Part shown: positions 35,089 through 44,406 of the stretch, one piece after another
How the letters are laid out: each line of letters begins with the position of its first letter
Position numbering within the stretch: position 1 is the stretch's first letter
Assembly: GCA_040752025.1 (NCBI GenBank)
Contig: JBFMFR010000005.1
Location: 62,001 to 126,000, forward strand
DNA length: 64,000 bases
Source of the DNA: JBFMFR01 sp040752025
GTDB taxonomy: Bacteria > Chloroflexota > Anaerolineae > Anaerolineales > UBA4823
Direction of reading: 5' to 3'
The notes under the pieces: model-generated
Seen by the model: only the letters and a program-made list of their open reading frames with translations
Database searches by the model: none
What the model was told of the DNA's origin: nothing
Made by a program: the position numbers and the translations under genes

Positions 35089-36543
35089 CTAGGGCAGCAT
35101 CGCTGCCGCCGCGGTGGTGGCCCAGTTGAACCATGGGATCAAGGCTGTGCCGATCAGGACAATGCCCGCACATAACACCACCAGGGCAATTTTATTGGGG
35201 CGCGAAATCAGGATCGGCAGTTCGTGCTCGTTCTCTTCGGGCAGACGGTACAGGTAAACGTACTTGAGCACCGTCAGGTAGTAGTAAAGACCGATGATCG
35301 AATTGAGCACGCCCGCGACTGCCAGCCAGATCAACTCCGAGTCGATCGCCGCCGCGAACACAAACACTTTGGCGACAAACCCACCCAGGGGCGGCATGCC
35401 CGCCAGGGAGAGGAAAGCTACCAGCATCGCCAGCGCCAGGCCGGGTGAGCGGCGGCTCATACCGTAATAAGCTGAAAGATCATCCGAGCCCACCGCTCTT
35501 CCGAAGACCGACACAATTCCAAAGGCTGCCAGGTTCGTGATCAGGTAAGCCGTCAGATAGTACACCACGCTGGTTATCCCCAGCGAAGACAGCGCCACCA
35601 CGCCGATCAAAGCGTAGCCTGCATGGGCGATCGATGAGTAGGCCAGCAGGCGCTTGATATTGCGCTGCGCCAGGGCAATCAGGTTGCCCAGCGTCATCGT
35701 CGCCACCGACAGAGACGCCAGCACTACGCCCCAATGCATGGCGACCTGCGGGAAAACGAACATCAAAACCCGCAGCAGCACGGCAAAACCGGCCGCCTTG
35801 GAAGCCGTCGATAAGAAACCGGCTACCGGCGTCGGTGCGCCTTCGTACACGTCTGGAGCCCAGAAATGGAAGGGCACCGCCGAAATCTTGAAACTGAAAC
35901 CCACCAGCACCAGGAACAGGCTGCCCAGTATGGCAACCGTCTTCACTTCCCCTGCGATCAGGTTGAAAGCCAGCTCATACAGGTTCGTTGTACCGCCGAA
36001 ACCGAACAACAAACTGAAACCGTACAGCATGATGGTAGAAGTCATCGCCCCGAACAGCAGGTACTTGAAGCCCGCCTCGGTGGACTTGTCGTCATTCACC
36101 AGGAAGCCAGCCAGGATGTACAGCGGGATAGAAGTTGTCTCGATCGCCAGATAGAGCATCACCAGGTCGGCAGCGGATGCCATCAGCGACATGCCCATCG
36201 TTGCCGTGATCAGCAGCAGGTAGAAGTCACCCCGCTCGCCCAATTCCTTGTAATCCATGGCGAACAGCGCCGTGATGCCCGCGCCGAAGATGAACAGCAT
36301 CGTGAAGGCATAGCCCAGCCAGTCGTGGCGCAGTAACCCGCCCCACACCAGTTGTGGTTTTTCGCCGGGCATGCCTGGCAGGCTGAAGACGATCACCAGG
36401 CCCATTGCCACGGCTGTCACCCATCCCAGGTTGCGATGCTGCTCTTTGGGGAGGATCAACTCCAGGGCCAGCACCAGCAGCCCCGCCACCAAAAGCAGGA
36501 TTTGCGGCAAAATCGGTAGGAACATAGAAATATCCAGGGACAT
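35089..36543 (-). CDS. nuoN: NADH-quinone oxidoreductase subunit N
   Basis: NuoN is one of the antiporter-like proton-pumping subunits of complex I. The 484-residue protein has about 14 membrane helices with the expected charged residues, for example a glutamate in YLAIETTSIPLYIL and lysines in GFKYLLFGAM and RNIKRLLAYSSIAHAGY. It is the last gene of the nuoA-H-J-K-L-M-M-N series, 2 bp after a nuoM, and is followed by a hairpin terminator. Confidence 0.95.
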   Translation of the reverse strand: MSLDISMFLPILPQILLLVAGLLVLALELILPKEQHRNLGWVTAVAMGLVIVFSLPGMPGEKPQLVWGGLLRHDWLGYAFTMLFIFGAGITALFAMDYKELGERGDFYLLLITATMGMSLMASAADLVMLYLAIETTSIPLYILAGFLVNDDKSTEAGFKYLLFGAMTSTIMLYGFSLLFGFGGTTNLYELAFNLIAGEVKTVAILGSLFLVLVGFSFKISAVPFHFWAPDVYEGAPTPVAGFLSTASKAAGFAVLLRVLMFVFPQVAMHWGVVLASLSVATMTLGNLIALAQRNIKRLLAYSSIAHAGYALIGVVALSSLGITSVVYYLTAYLITNLAAFGIVSVFGRAVGSDDLSAYYGMSRRSPGLALAMLVAFLSLAGMPPLGGFVAKVFVFAAAIDSELIWLAVAGVLNSIIGLYYYLTVLKYVYLYRLPEENEHELPILISRPNKIALVVLCAGIVLIGTALIPWFNWATTAAAAMLP

Positions 36544-36545
36544 GG

Positions 36546-38018
36546 TTAGGCACCTCCCAACAGGCGCAGAATATTACCGACACCCGACTCGACCAGCGGG
36601 ACGATCAGCGAAGGGAACACGCCGATGGCGATCATAATCGCCGAGAGGAAGACGAGCGCCACTTTATCCAGCACGTTCACATCGTGGGTGTGATGCTCGA
36701 ACTCCTCCGGCATCTGCCCGAAGAAAACCTTGGTGATGATGCGGATGATGTACGATGCGGTGATCACAATCGAAATCGCCGCTACGATGGCGATCCACGG
36801 GTATGAGCCCCACAGGCCCATGAAGATCGGGAACTCGGCCACGAACCCCGAAAAGCCCGGCATGCCCATCGACACCAGGCCGCCGACGATGAAAGCAATG
36901 GTTACCAGCGGCATCACCTTGCGGAAACCTCCCAGCCGGGGGATCTCGCGCGTATGCGCCTGGTCGTAGATCATCCCGACCACAGCAAAGAAGAGAGCCG
37001 TCATTACGCCGTGCGAGAACATCTGCACGCCCGCGCCCAGCATCCCCTGCTTGTTCAGCGTGGCAAAGCCCATCGACACCAGGCCCATGTGCGAAACCGA
37101 CGAAAAGCCGATAACGTACTTGAAGTCGTTCTGCACGCTGGCGATGAAAGCTCCGTAAACCACGTTGACCAGCGTCAGCAGGATAATCCAGGGCATATGC
37201 ACCTTGGCGCCTTCAGGCAGCAGCATGATCCCCACCCGCAGCGCGGCGAAAGCGCCCAGTTTCATCAGCACGCCGGCGTGGAACATCGAGACTGCCGTCG
37301 GCGCAGCCACGTGGCCATCCGGGCTCCAGTTGTGGAAGGGGAAGATGCCGCCCAGCACGGCGAAACCGAAGAACACGAACGGGAACCACAGCATCTGGAA
37401 CTCCGGGGAGAAACCAGCCTTTTCCAGGGCTAACATGTCGAAGGTGCCCAATCCCGAAGCGAAGTACATCGCCAGCGCACCGATCAACGCCACCACGGAC
37501 CCAATGAACAGGTACAAGGTCAGCTTCATCGCCGCGTATTCTCGCGTCACCTTCCAGCCCCAGATCGAGATCAGCAGGTACATCGGGAAAACTGCGATCT
37601 CATAAAAGAAGAACAACATGAACAGGTCCAGCGCCACGAAAACGCCGAACACGCCCGTTGCCAGGATGAACAGGAAGGCGAAGAACTCGCGCGGCCGGTC
37701 GTCGATGCCCCACGAGATCAACACGCCGGTGAACATCACCACGCCGGTCAGCAGCACCAGCGGGGCGTTCATTCCATCCAGGCCAACGTGGTAGGAAATC
37801 CCCAGTGCTGGCAGCCAGTCATATTTCTCGATAAACTGGTAGCCCCCAGCAGCGACATCGTAATTGAAGTACGCCCAGACCGATAGGATCAAGGCAAACG
37901 CGCCTGCCGCCAGGGCCGCCACGCGCACCTCCGTCTTGCGCTCCGCCGGGATCAGCAAGATCAGCAAGCCTGCAATGATGGGTGTAAAGACGATTACGCT
38001 CAGTATAGGAAATTGCAT
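36546..38018 (-). CDS. nuoM: NADH-quinone oxidoreductase subunit M (second copy in order)
   Basis: The 490-residue antiporter-like subunit has 14 predicted helices. Family motifs include FFFYEIAVFPMYLLI with the pump glutamate, FPFHNWSPDGHVAAPT, and NDFKYVIGFSSVSHMGL with the central lysine. It is the second of two consecutive nuoM genes and only 2 bp from nuoN. It is clearly diverged from the first copy rather than a recent duplicate. See the finding on the 2M complex. Confidence 0.95.
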   Translation of the reverse strand: MQFPILSVIVFTPIIAGLLILLIPAERKTEVRVAALAAGAFALILSVWAYFNYDVAAGGYQFIEKYDWLPALGISYHVGLDGMNAPLVLLTGVVMFTGVLISWGIDDRPREFFAFLFILATGVFGVFVALDLFMLFFFYEIAVFPMYLLISIWGWKVTREYAAMKLTLYLFIGSVVALIGALAMYFASGLGTFDMLALEKAGFSPEFQMLWFPFVFFGFAVLGGIFPFHNWSPDGHVAAPTAVSMFHAGVLMKLGAFAALRVGIMLLPEGAKVHMPWIILLTLVNVVYGAFIASVQNDFKYVIGFSSVSHMGLVSMGFATLNKQGMLGAGVQMFSHGVMTALFFAVVGMIYDQAHTREIPRLGGFRKVMPLVTIAFIVGGLVSMGMPGFSGFVAEFPIFMGLWGSYPWIAIVAAISIVITASYIIRIITKVFFGQMPEEFEHHTHDVNVLDKVALVFLSAIMIAIGVFPSLIVPLVESGVGNILRLLGGA

Positions 38019-38040
38019 TGCGCACCTCGGTTCAGCTTAG

Positions 38041-39600
38041 TCAGAACAACAGCGCCACAGCATTGTTGATGACTTTCAAAATCCAGGCCGGCCAGACGCC
38101 GATCCACAACATCAGCGCCATCAACGGCACCATCACGAAGATTTCTCGGGCGTTGATTTCGCTGATATGACCAATCCAGTGCTCGTTGACTGGCCCATGC
38201 AATACTTGCTTGATGCCCTTCAAGATGTACGCACCCGTAAAGAACAGGCCGATCATCGCCAGCGCTGTGAAGATCGGGAAAATCCAGCCCGAACCCCACG
38301 CCCCCCGCACCACCAGGAACTCCGAGATGAAGCCGTTCAACCCGGGTAAACCCAGCGAAGCCATCGAGGTGAAAACCAGGATGCCGCCGTACACCGGCAC
38401 CAGTGGGAACAGACCGCCAAATTCGTTCAGGTTGCGGGTATGTGTGCGCTCGTAGATCACGCCCACCAGGAAAAACATGCCCGCCGCCGACAGGCCGTGG
38501 TTGAACATCTGCAGGACCGCGCCGTTCAAGGCGATATTGGCATCCTGCGTGCCGGCAGCAAACGCCGCCGCGGCGATGCCCAGCACCACAAAGCCCATGT
38601 GGTTGACCGAGGAATAAGCCACCAGGCGCTTGAAGTCATCCTGCCCGTACGAAGCCAGCGCCCCAAAGATGATCGCCATCACCGCCAAAAAGGCCAGCGC
38701 TCCAGAGTAGTAGCGCGCCTCTGCCGGGTACAGCGGCAGCACCAGGCGCAGGAAACCGTACGCGCCCAGCTTCAGCAGCACACCTGCCAGGATCATCGAA
38801 CCCGCCGTGGGCGCTTCAGTATGTGCATCCGGCAGCCAGGTGTGGAAGGGCCACACCGGCACCTTCAATGCAAAGGCGATGGAAAAGGCCCAGAAAGCGA
38901 TCGACTTGACCACGTTGATCTGCAAGCCGAACAACGGCTGGTCCAGCGCCGTCCAGCGCTGGTATAGCGTGGGGATGTCGAATGTGCCGCTCACCAGGCC
39001 CAGCATCTGGATCGCCAGCAGCAGGCCCAGCGAACCCGCCATGGTATATACCATGAACTTGAACGAAGCATAAGTGCGCGCCGGCACCTTGCGTCCCCCC
39101 CAGATCTCGCGCTCGCCCTTTTCGCTGCCCCACTGGTTGATCAGGAAATACATCGGCACCAGGCCGAACTCCCAGAACACGAAGAACAGCAGCAAATCCA
39201 GGTTCAGGAACACGCCCAACATGCCCATTTCTAGCAAGAAGAACAGCACCATGTAGGACTGCACCCGGTCTTTGATGCTGAACGAAGCCAGGATCGACAG
39301 GGGCGTGAGCAAAGTGGTCAGCAGCACCATCGTCAGCGATATGCCATCCACACCAACGTGGTAAGAAGAGTTCAGGGCGCTGTACCAGACGAACTTCTCC
39401 TCGAACTGGAAACCTGCCGCAGTCTGGTCGAAACTGAACCACAGCACGAGCGACAGGATCAGCGGGATGAAGCTCATGATGAAAGCTGTCCACCGGTAGA
39501 GGTTGTCCTGCTCACGTGGCAGGATCAGTACCACCACAGCGCCGAGCAGCGGGGTGAACAGGATGAGCGTGAGAAGGTGATTAAGGATGAAATCCATCAT
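38041..39600 (-). CDS. nuoM: NADH-quinone oxidoreductase subunit M (first copy in order)
   Basis: This 519-residue nuoM copy has the pump glutamate in FWEFGLVPMYFLI, the helix-break region WPFHTWLPDAHTEAPT and the lysine in DDFKRLVAYSSVNHMGF. It is nearer to ordinary bacterial NuoM than the next copy. AGGAGCGA lies before the ATG pair at 39595-39600. Gaps are 22 bp to the second nuoM and 41 bp from nuoL, so all are in one transcript. Confidence 0.95.
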   Translation of the reverse strand: MMDFILNHLLTLILFTPLLGAVVVLILPREQDNLYRWTAFIMSFIPLILSLVLWFSFDQTAAGFQFEEKFVWYSALNSSYHVGVDGISLTMVLLTTLLTPLSILASFSIKDRVQSYMVLFFLLEMGMLGVFLNLDLLLFFVFWEFGLVPMYFLINQWGSEKGEREIWGGRKVPARTYASFKFMVYTMAGSLGLLLAIQMLGLVSGTFDIPTLYQRWTALDQPLFGLQINVVKSIAFWAFSIAFALKVPVWPFHTWLPDAHTEAPTAGSMILAGVLLKLGAYGFLRLVLPLYPAEARYYSGALAFLAVMAIIFGALASYGQDDFKRLVAYSSVNHMGFVVLGIAAAAFAAGTQDANIALNGAVLQMFNHGLSAAGMFFLVGVIYERTHTRNLNEFGGLFPLVPVYGGILVFTSMASLGLPGLNGFISEFLVVRGAWGSGWIFPIFTALAMIGLFFTGAYILKGIKQVLHGPVNEHWIGHISEINAREIFVMVPLMALMLWIGVWPAWILKVINNAVALLF

Positions 39601-39641
39601 TCGCTCCTATAAAATCATTGCATCCGAGTCATGGCGTTCAT

Positions 39642-41819
39642 TTAGCGCCCCAGGATGAAAGCCAGAACGCTGAACACCACGGCAGCCGTCACCAGGGCCA
39701 GCACCATGTACTGTTGTACCAGTCCGGTCTGCACGGTGCGGAAATCGCTGCCCAATTTCTTGGTATTCTCTGCCAGCCAGTCGCCAGAGCCGTTCACGAT
39801 CGGCTTGTCGATGACATCGCGCAGGAAATTGCCGATGATGCCGGAGATATAGGCGAACCAGTGCAGCACCCCATCGATGACCGTGCGGTCCATCCACAAC
39901 GAAGTGAACGTGGCTGCCAGCCAGTAAGCCGGGCGCACGAACAGCCTGTCGTACAGCTCATCGAAGTAGTATTTGTTCTTCAGCACCGTGTGCACCGGGC
40001 CCAGGGCCATTTCCACCGGGTCGCGATCACCGGCTTTGATGTTGCGGTAGACATACAGACCCAGGCCCAGGCCGCCCAGGGCCACCACCAACGATGTCAG
40101 CAGCGGCACAATACTGAATTCCAGCACCTCAGGATGCTCTAACAGCGTCCCGCCCACAAATTCGTGGAACCAGTTGGGGATTGCCCCGCCCGTCATCCAC
40201 TCTGGGATGCCAACCCAGCCTGCCGTCACCGCGAAGAAGGCCAGGATCACCAGCGGCATCGTCATCGTCCATTTCGACTCGACTGCGTGCTCGGCCTCTA
40301 CCGTGCGCGGCTTGCCCAGAAAAGTCAGGCTGATCTGCCGCATCGTGTAGAAAGCCGTCAGCAGCGCCGCCAGGGCCAATACCACGAACACCACCGGGGC
40401 GTGCGCCCAGGCATCCGACAGGATTTCATCTTTCGACCAGAAGCCGGCCGTAACCAGCGGGAAGCCTGAAAGCGCCAGGCCGCCGAGCAGGAAGGTCCAG
40501 AATGTGACCGGCATCTTCTTATACAGCCCGCCCATGTTCATCATATCCTGCGGGTCAATGTGATGGTTGTCTGTATGCAAAACGCCGTGCTCCATGCCGT
40601 GGATCACCGAACCGGAACCGAGGAACAACAGCGCTTTGAAGAAGGCATGCGTGATCAGGTGGAAAGCCGCCGCGATGTACCCCCCGACGCCGAGCGCCGC
40701 CACCATGTAGCCCAGTTGCGAGATCGTGGAATAAGCCAGCACGCGCTTGATATCGTTCTGCGCCACTGCAATCGTCGCCGCAAACAGGGCGGTGATCGAG
40801 CCGATAATCGCCATCAACATCATCGGTTGCGTCAGGTGCCCGTGCTCCATCCCGGCCGAAAGCAGCGGGAAGATGCGGATGACCATATACACGCCCGCCG
40901 AGACCATCGTCGCCGCATGGATCATCGCCGAAACCGGCGTCGGGCCTTCCATCGCATCCGGCAGCCACACGTGCAGCGGCCACTGCGCCGACTTGCCGAC
41001 CGTCCCGATGAACAGCAAGATACCGATCAAACCCGCCGCCGACAGGCCCAGGAAGCCCATGCTGGTCTCTGCCAGCATGTGCAAGGTTTCCGCATTGTAG
41101 AAAATCTCACGGTAGTTCAGCGTACCGGTGGCCTTGTACAGGAAAGCAATTCCCAACAGCATGAAGACATCGCCCACGCGGGTCGTCATGAAAGCCTTGA
41201 TCATCGCTGCCCGCGCCGAGGGCTTCCCGTACCAGAAACCGATCAACAGGTACGAGCACAGTCCCATCACCTCCCAACCCACGAACAGGGTCAGCAGGTT
41301 ATCGGAAACTACCAGGGTGTACATGCCAAAGGCGAACAGCCCGATGAAAGCGAAGAACCGTGAGTACATCGGCTCGATGGAGGGCACCTTGTGCTGGTGA
41401 CCGTGTACGTCCGAGACCGTCGCGCCGTACGGCGGCAAACCTTTGCGGTCGTGATCGCCTGCTGGCTGCCCGTAGTTGTGGTAGCCCACGCTGTACAGGA
41501 AGATCATCAGCACCGTCCAGGCCACGAAGAACAGCGATACCGCCCCAAATGGATCGATCTGCACACCGATGCGGAACCAGGTATCGCCCGTTGGCAGCCA
41601 GTTTACAGAAGAACCAAGACCAAATGGATGCTCTCCCAGGTGCTCAGCGCGCACTGCCTGGATAAAGATGTACATACTGCCCAACCAGGAAAGGAACGCC
41701 GCCCCCACCGCCAGGGTATGACTCAGGGCTTTGTTCCGGTTGGTCAGTAATATGATCAGGAAGAACGCCAGCAATGGCGGAAGGGGGATTAACCAGATTA
41801 TCAATGTTTCTATTGCCAT
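39642..41819 (-). CDS. nuoL: NADH-quinone oxidoreductase subunit L with enlarged lateral-helix region
   Basis: NuoL is the distal pump subunit whose C-terminal lateral helix runs along the membrane arm. The 725-residue protein is longer than the usual 610-650. Core motifs are VGWEVMGLCSYLLIGFWYG, WPLHVWLPDAMEGPTPVSA and NDIKRVLAYSTISQLGYM. In the C-terminal part, between VIDGVLHW and VQTG, there are about 45 residues where ordinary NuoL has about 18; the extra piece contains DKPIVNGSGDW, which echoes the preceding DRTVIDGVLHW. This fits a lateral helix lengthened to span an extra NuoM. Confidence 0.95.
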   Translation of the reverse strand: MAIETLIIWLIPLPPLLAFFLIILLTNRNKALSHTLAVGAAFLSWLGSMYIFIQAVRAEHLGEHPFGLGSSVNWLPTGDTWFRIGVQIDPFGAVSLFFVAWTVLMIFLYSVGYHNYGQPAGDHDRKGLPPYGATVSDVHGHQHKVPSIEPMYSRFFAFIGLFAFGMYTLVVSDNLLTLFVGWEVMGLCSYLLIGFWYGKPSARAAMIKAFMTTRVGDVFMLLGIAFLYKATGTLNYREIFYNAETLHMLAETSMGFLGLSAAGLIGILLFIGTVGKSAQWPLHVWLPDAMEGPTPVSAMIHAATMVSAGVYMVIRIFPLLSAGMEHGHLTQPMMLMAIIGSITALFAATIAVAQNDIKRVLAYSTISQLGYMVAALGVGGYIAAAFHLITHAFFKALLFLGSGSVIHGMEHGVLHTDNHHIDPQDMMNMGGLYKKMPVTFWTFLLGGLALSGFPLVTAGFWSKDEILSDAWAHAPVVFVVLALAALLTAFYTMRQISLTFLGKPRTVEAEHAVESKWTMTMPLVILAFFAVTAGWVGIPEWMTGGAIPNWFHEFVGGTLLEHPEVLEFSIVPLLTSLVVALGGLGLGLYVYRNIKAGDRDPVEMALGPVHTVLKNKYYFDELYDRLFVRPAYWLAATFTSLWMDRTVIDGVLHWFAYISGIIGNFLRDVIDKPIVNGSGDWLAENTKKLGSDFRTVQTGLVQQYMVLALVTAAVVFSVLAFILGR

Positions 41820-41832
41820 AATGCGCCTCGTT

Positions 41833-42141
41833 CTACCATTTCAACAAGTCGATTTCGTCGGCCGCCACCGTTTTTCGCCGGCGGTAGACCGAAATGAACA
41901 ACGCCAGACCGACGGCGACTTCTGCTGCAGCCACAGCAAAAACCATCACGGCAAAAACCTGGCCAGCCATCACTTGTGGATTGCCATAACGCCAGAAGGC
42001 CACCAGGTTGACGTTGACTGCGTTCAGCATCAACTCGATGCCCATCAAGATCGCAATCGCGTTCTTGCGCGCCAGCACACCATATAAACCAATGCTGAAT
42101 AGGGCTGCGGCGAAGATCAGGTAATATGAAAGCGGGATCAT
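41833..42141 (-). CDS. nuoK: NADH-quinone oxidoreductase subunit K
   Basis: The 102-residue protein has three membrane helices with the two conserved glutamates, in LMGIELMLNAVN and FAVAAAEVAVGLAL. Length is normal. I chose ATG 42139-42141, which follows GGAGAAG closely; the frame is open far upstream across nuoJ but without similarity. It lies 13 bp before nuoL and 11 bp after nuoJ. Confidence 0.96.
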   Translation of the reverse strand: MIPLSYYLIFAAALFSIGLYGVLARKNAIAILMGIELMLNAVNVNLVAFWRYGNPQVMAGQVFAVMVFAVAAAEVAVGLALFISVYRRRKTVAADEIDLLKW

Positions 42142-42152
42142 CTTCTCCTCTC

Positions 42153-42656
42153 CTATTTCCGTTCCCAGGCAACGTAGATCGCACCGATCAGCGCCGCCAG
42201 CAGCAGCACCGAAGCCAGTTCGAAAGCCAACACATACCCATTGGGCGAAACCAATGCCAATCCCAGCTCGCTCAACGCATCCCCTGCGGGCTCCGCCCCG
42301 GGCAGGCTGGAAAAGCCTGGCCATTGGCTCAATACCCAGGAGACCGCTGCGAACAGCACCACTGCCAGCACCGCCGCCCAGCCCCAATTGGCGTTGAAGC
42401 GCGGCCCGCTGTCCTTAGCGATGTTGCGCGTCAGCATAATGGCAAAGATCATCAGGATCGCAATCGCCCCGATGTAGATCACCACCTGCACCACCGCCAG
42501 GAACTCAGCCTGGAGCAGTGCATACACCACGGCGACGCCGAACAAGGCCACCACCAGCCATAAGGCCGAGTGCACCAGGTTGCGGGAGGTGACCACCATC
42601 AAAGCTGCCCCCAGCGTGGCAGCCGCCACAAGGATGAAAACAATTTGTAAGATCAT
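42153..42656 (-). CDS. nuoJ: NADH-quinone oxidoreductase subunit J
   Basis: The 167-residue protein has five membrane helices and the family segment VQVVIYIGAIAILMIFAIML with its pi-bulge tyrosine-glycine. Two ATGs lie six bases apart; AGGA is 8 nt before the second (42654-42656) and only 2 nt before the first (42660-42662), so the second is preferred. It follows nuoH by 35 bp. The long open frame beyond 42662 is a shadow of nuoH. Confidence 0.95.
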   Translation of the reverse strand: MILQIVFILVAAATLGAALMVVTSRNLVHSALWLVVALFGVAVVYALLQAEFLAVVQVVIYIGAIAILMIFAIMLTRNIAKDSGPRFNANWGWAAVLAVVLFAAVSWVLSQWPGFSSLPGAEPAGDALSELGLALVSPNGYVLAFELASVLLLAALIGAIYVAWERK

Positions 42657-42691
42657 AGGCATATTCCTATCATTGCCGGATAAATCCGGTG

Positions 42692-43915
42692 CTAAGCTGT
42701 GGGCGGTGTTTGCCCAACCCCTGCCGAACCAGCCAGGTCTGGGCTGGCAACCGGTCGTGGTTCCGCCACGCGCCGTCGTTCCAGGCGGGCATAACTGCGC
42801 AGGATTTGCAGCGTGATCCAACCCAAAACCAGGTTGGCAGCCAGCATCCCCAGTGCGTAGACCAGGTTTGACGTTCCCGCCAGGACTTTGTCCATAATCG
42901 CCACTACCACCACCAGCGCCAGCGCCAGGGGCGTCAGGAACTTCCAGTTGAAACCCAGCATATGATCGATGCGCAAACGCGGCACGGTGTATTTGACCCA
43001 CATGATCACCCAGTACATGAACATGGCCTTGGCAAACAGGTAAAACACTCCCAGGATCGGGAACCGCTCCACGCCGAAACCACGCCAGCCGCCCAGGAAG
43101 AAACAGGAGAACAGCGCCCCCATCGTTAGCGCGTGCAGCAGCTCTCCAGCGTAGAACAATCCAAACTTCATCCCGGTATATTCGATGTTGAAACCGGCCA
43201 CAATCTCGGACTCGGCTTCGCTCAGATCGAACGGCGCACGCCCCAGTTCTGCGATGGCGGTTGTCAGGAAAATCGCTCCAGCCAGCGGCACCATGATGAT
43301 ATACCAGATGCTCTGCCGGGCGATAATTTCACTGATCGCCATCGAATTAGCCAGCAGCACCGGCACCAGCAGCACGATCACCATCGGCACTTCGTAAGAG
43401 ACCACCTGGGCCACCATGCGGAAGGCGCCCAACAAGGCGTACTTGTTATTCGAAGCCCAGCCCGCCATGATAATGCCCAGGGTGCCGATCGCACCAATCG
43501 CTACGATGTACAGGACTGCTACGTTCAAGTCAGCGCCCAACATCGTCGGCGCGAACGGGATCACCGCCCACAGCAGCAATACCGTCGCCAGGGCGATAAT
43601 CGGCGCCAGGTTATACACCACCCGGTCAGCGCCTTCGGGCGTGATATCTTCCTTAATAAGCAGCTTAATCACGTCTGCGATTGGCTGGATCAGGCCGAAT
43701 GGGCCAAGGCGGTTCGGTCCCAGGCGGTCCTGGAAGCGAGCCACCGTTTTACGTTCGACCCAGACCAGGATGATATCCACCACTAACACAAAAGCGGCGA
43801 TCACAACAACGCCGATGATGGTCATGATGAACGTCACCAGGCCAGGAGCCAATCCCCAGCTCGTGAGCAGGCCTTCCAGCCAGCTCGCAATTGAATTGAT
43901 CGGATCAAACATCAT
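42692..43915 (-). CDS. nuoH: NADH-quinone oxidoreductase subunit H
   Basis: NuoH builds the quinone-binding cavity at the joint of the two arms. The 407 residues include VWVERKTVARFQDRLGPNR, GPFGLIQPIADVIKLL, the quinone-loop AELGRAPFDLSEAESEIVAGF, and eight membrane helices. A C-terminal tail of about 50 residues, Arg- and Pro-rich, exceeds the usual length. ATG at 43913-43915 with AGGAGAA immediately upstream (a second ATG follows directly). A terminator-like hairpin separates it from nuoA. Confidence 0.96.
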   Translation of the reverse strand: MMFDPINSIASWLEGLLTSWGLAPGLVTFIMTIIGVVVIAAFVLVVDIILVWVERKTVARFQDRLGPNRLGPFGLIQPIADVIKLLIKEDITPEGADRVVYNLAPIIALATVLLLWAVIPFAPTMLGADLNVAVLYIVAIGAIGTLGIIMAGWASNNKYALLGAFRMVAQVVSYEVPMVIVLLVPVLLANSMAISEIIARQSIWYIIMVPLAGAIFLTTAIAELGRAPFDLSEAESEIVAGFNIEYTGMKFGLFYAGELLHALTMGALFSCFFLGGWRGFGVERFPILGVFYLFAKAMFMYWVIMWVKYTVPRLRIDHMLGFNWKFLTPLALALVVVVAIMDKVLAGTSNLVYALGMLAANLVLGWITLQILRSYARLERRRVAEPRPVASPDLAGSAGVGQTPPTA

Positions 43916-43994
43916 TTCTCTCCTGTAACGTGGTTATTTTTAAACCCTGCTAACTCTCTCCGGTTACTGCAAGTCGCGCTTTCTACAAAGGCAT

Positions 43995-44025
43995 AAAAGG
44001 CTGAGGGGATAACCTTCAGCCTTTT
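43995..44025 (-). terminator. Terminator-like hairpin between nuoA and nuoH
   Basis: AAAAGGCTGA (43995-44004) pairs with TCAGCCTTTT (44016-44025), 10 bp, 11-nt loop. Read on the minus strand, the 3' arm ends in TTTT and is followed by ATGCCTTTG. It lies 22 bp after the nuoA stop. It could end or attenuate the nuoA transcript. Confidence 0.6.
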
Positions 44026-44046
44026 ATCTTTCTCGTAAAAATATCT

Positions 44047-44406
44047 CTAATTCCATTGGAGAGCGCCCTTGCGCCAGGCATAAACCAGCCCGGCGACCAG
44101 GATGAGAATGAAGAGTACACCTTCAAACACCACAAACAAGGGCAATTTATCGGAAGCCACCGCCCAGGGGAACAGGAAAACGACTTCCACATCGAAGATC
44201 AGGAAAAGCAGAGCAAAGATGTAGTATTGGGCCCGAAACTGGATCCAGGTATTCCCCACCGTCTCGACGCCGCATTCATAGGTTTGCATCTTGATTGGAT
44301 TTGGTTTCTTTGGAGCAATAATCCTGGGGATAAGCAATGCCGCAGCAGGGAAAACAGGCGCCAGCAACAAAAAGACACCAATGAAAAACCATTCGTAATT
44401 CTGCAT
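44047..44406 (-). CDS. nuoA: NADH-quinone oxidoreductase subunit A
   Basis: The 119-residue protein has three membrane helices and the family loop YECGVETVGNTWIQFRAQYY followed by LLFLIFDVEVVFLFPWA with conserved acidic residues. The ATG at 44404-44406 has AAGGAG 5 nt upstream; the ten-codon extension does not. It is the first gene of the nuo series, 131 bp from nuoH with a hairpin between. The usual followers nuoB, C, D and I are missing. Confidence 0.96.
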   Translation of the reverse strand: MQNYEWFFIGVFLLLAPVFPAAALLIPRIIAPKKPNPIKMQTYECGVETVGNTWIQFRAQYYIFALLFLIFDVEVVFLFPWAVASDKLPLFVVFEGVLFILILVAGLVYAWRKGALQWN

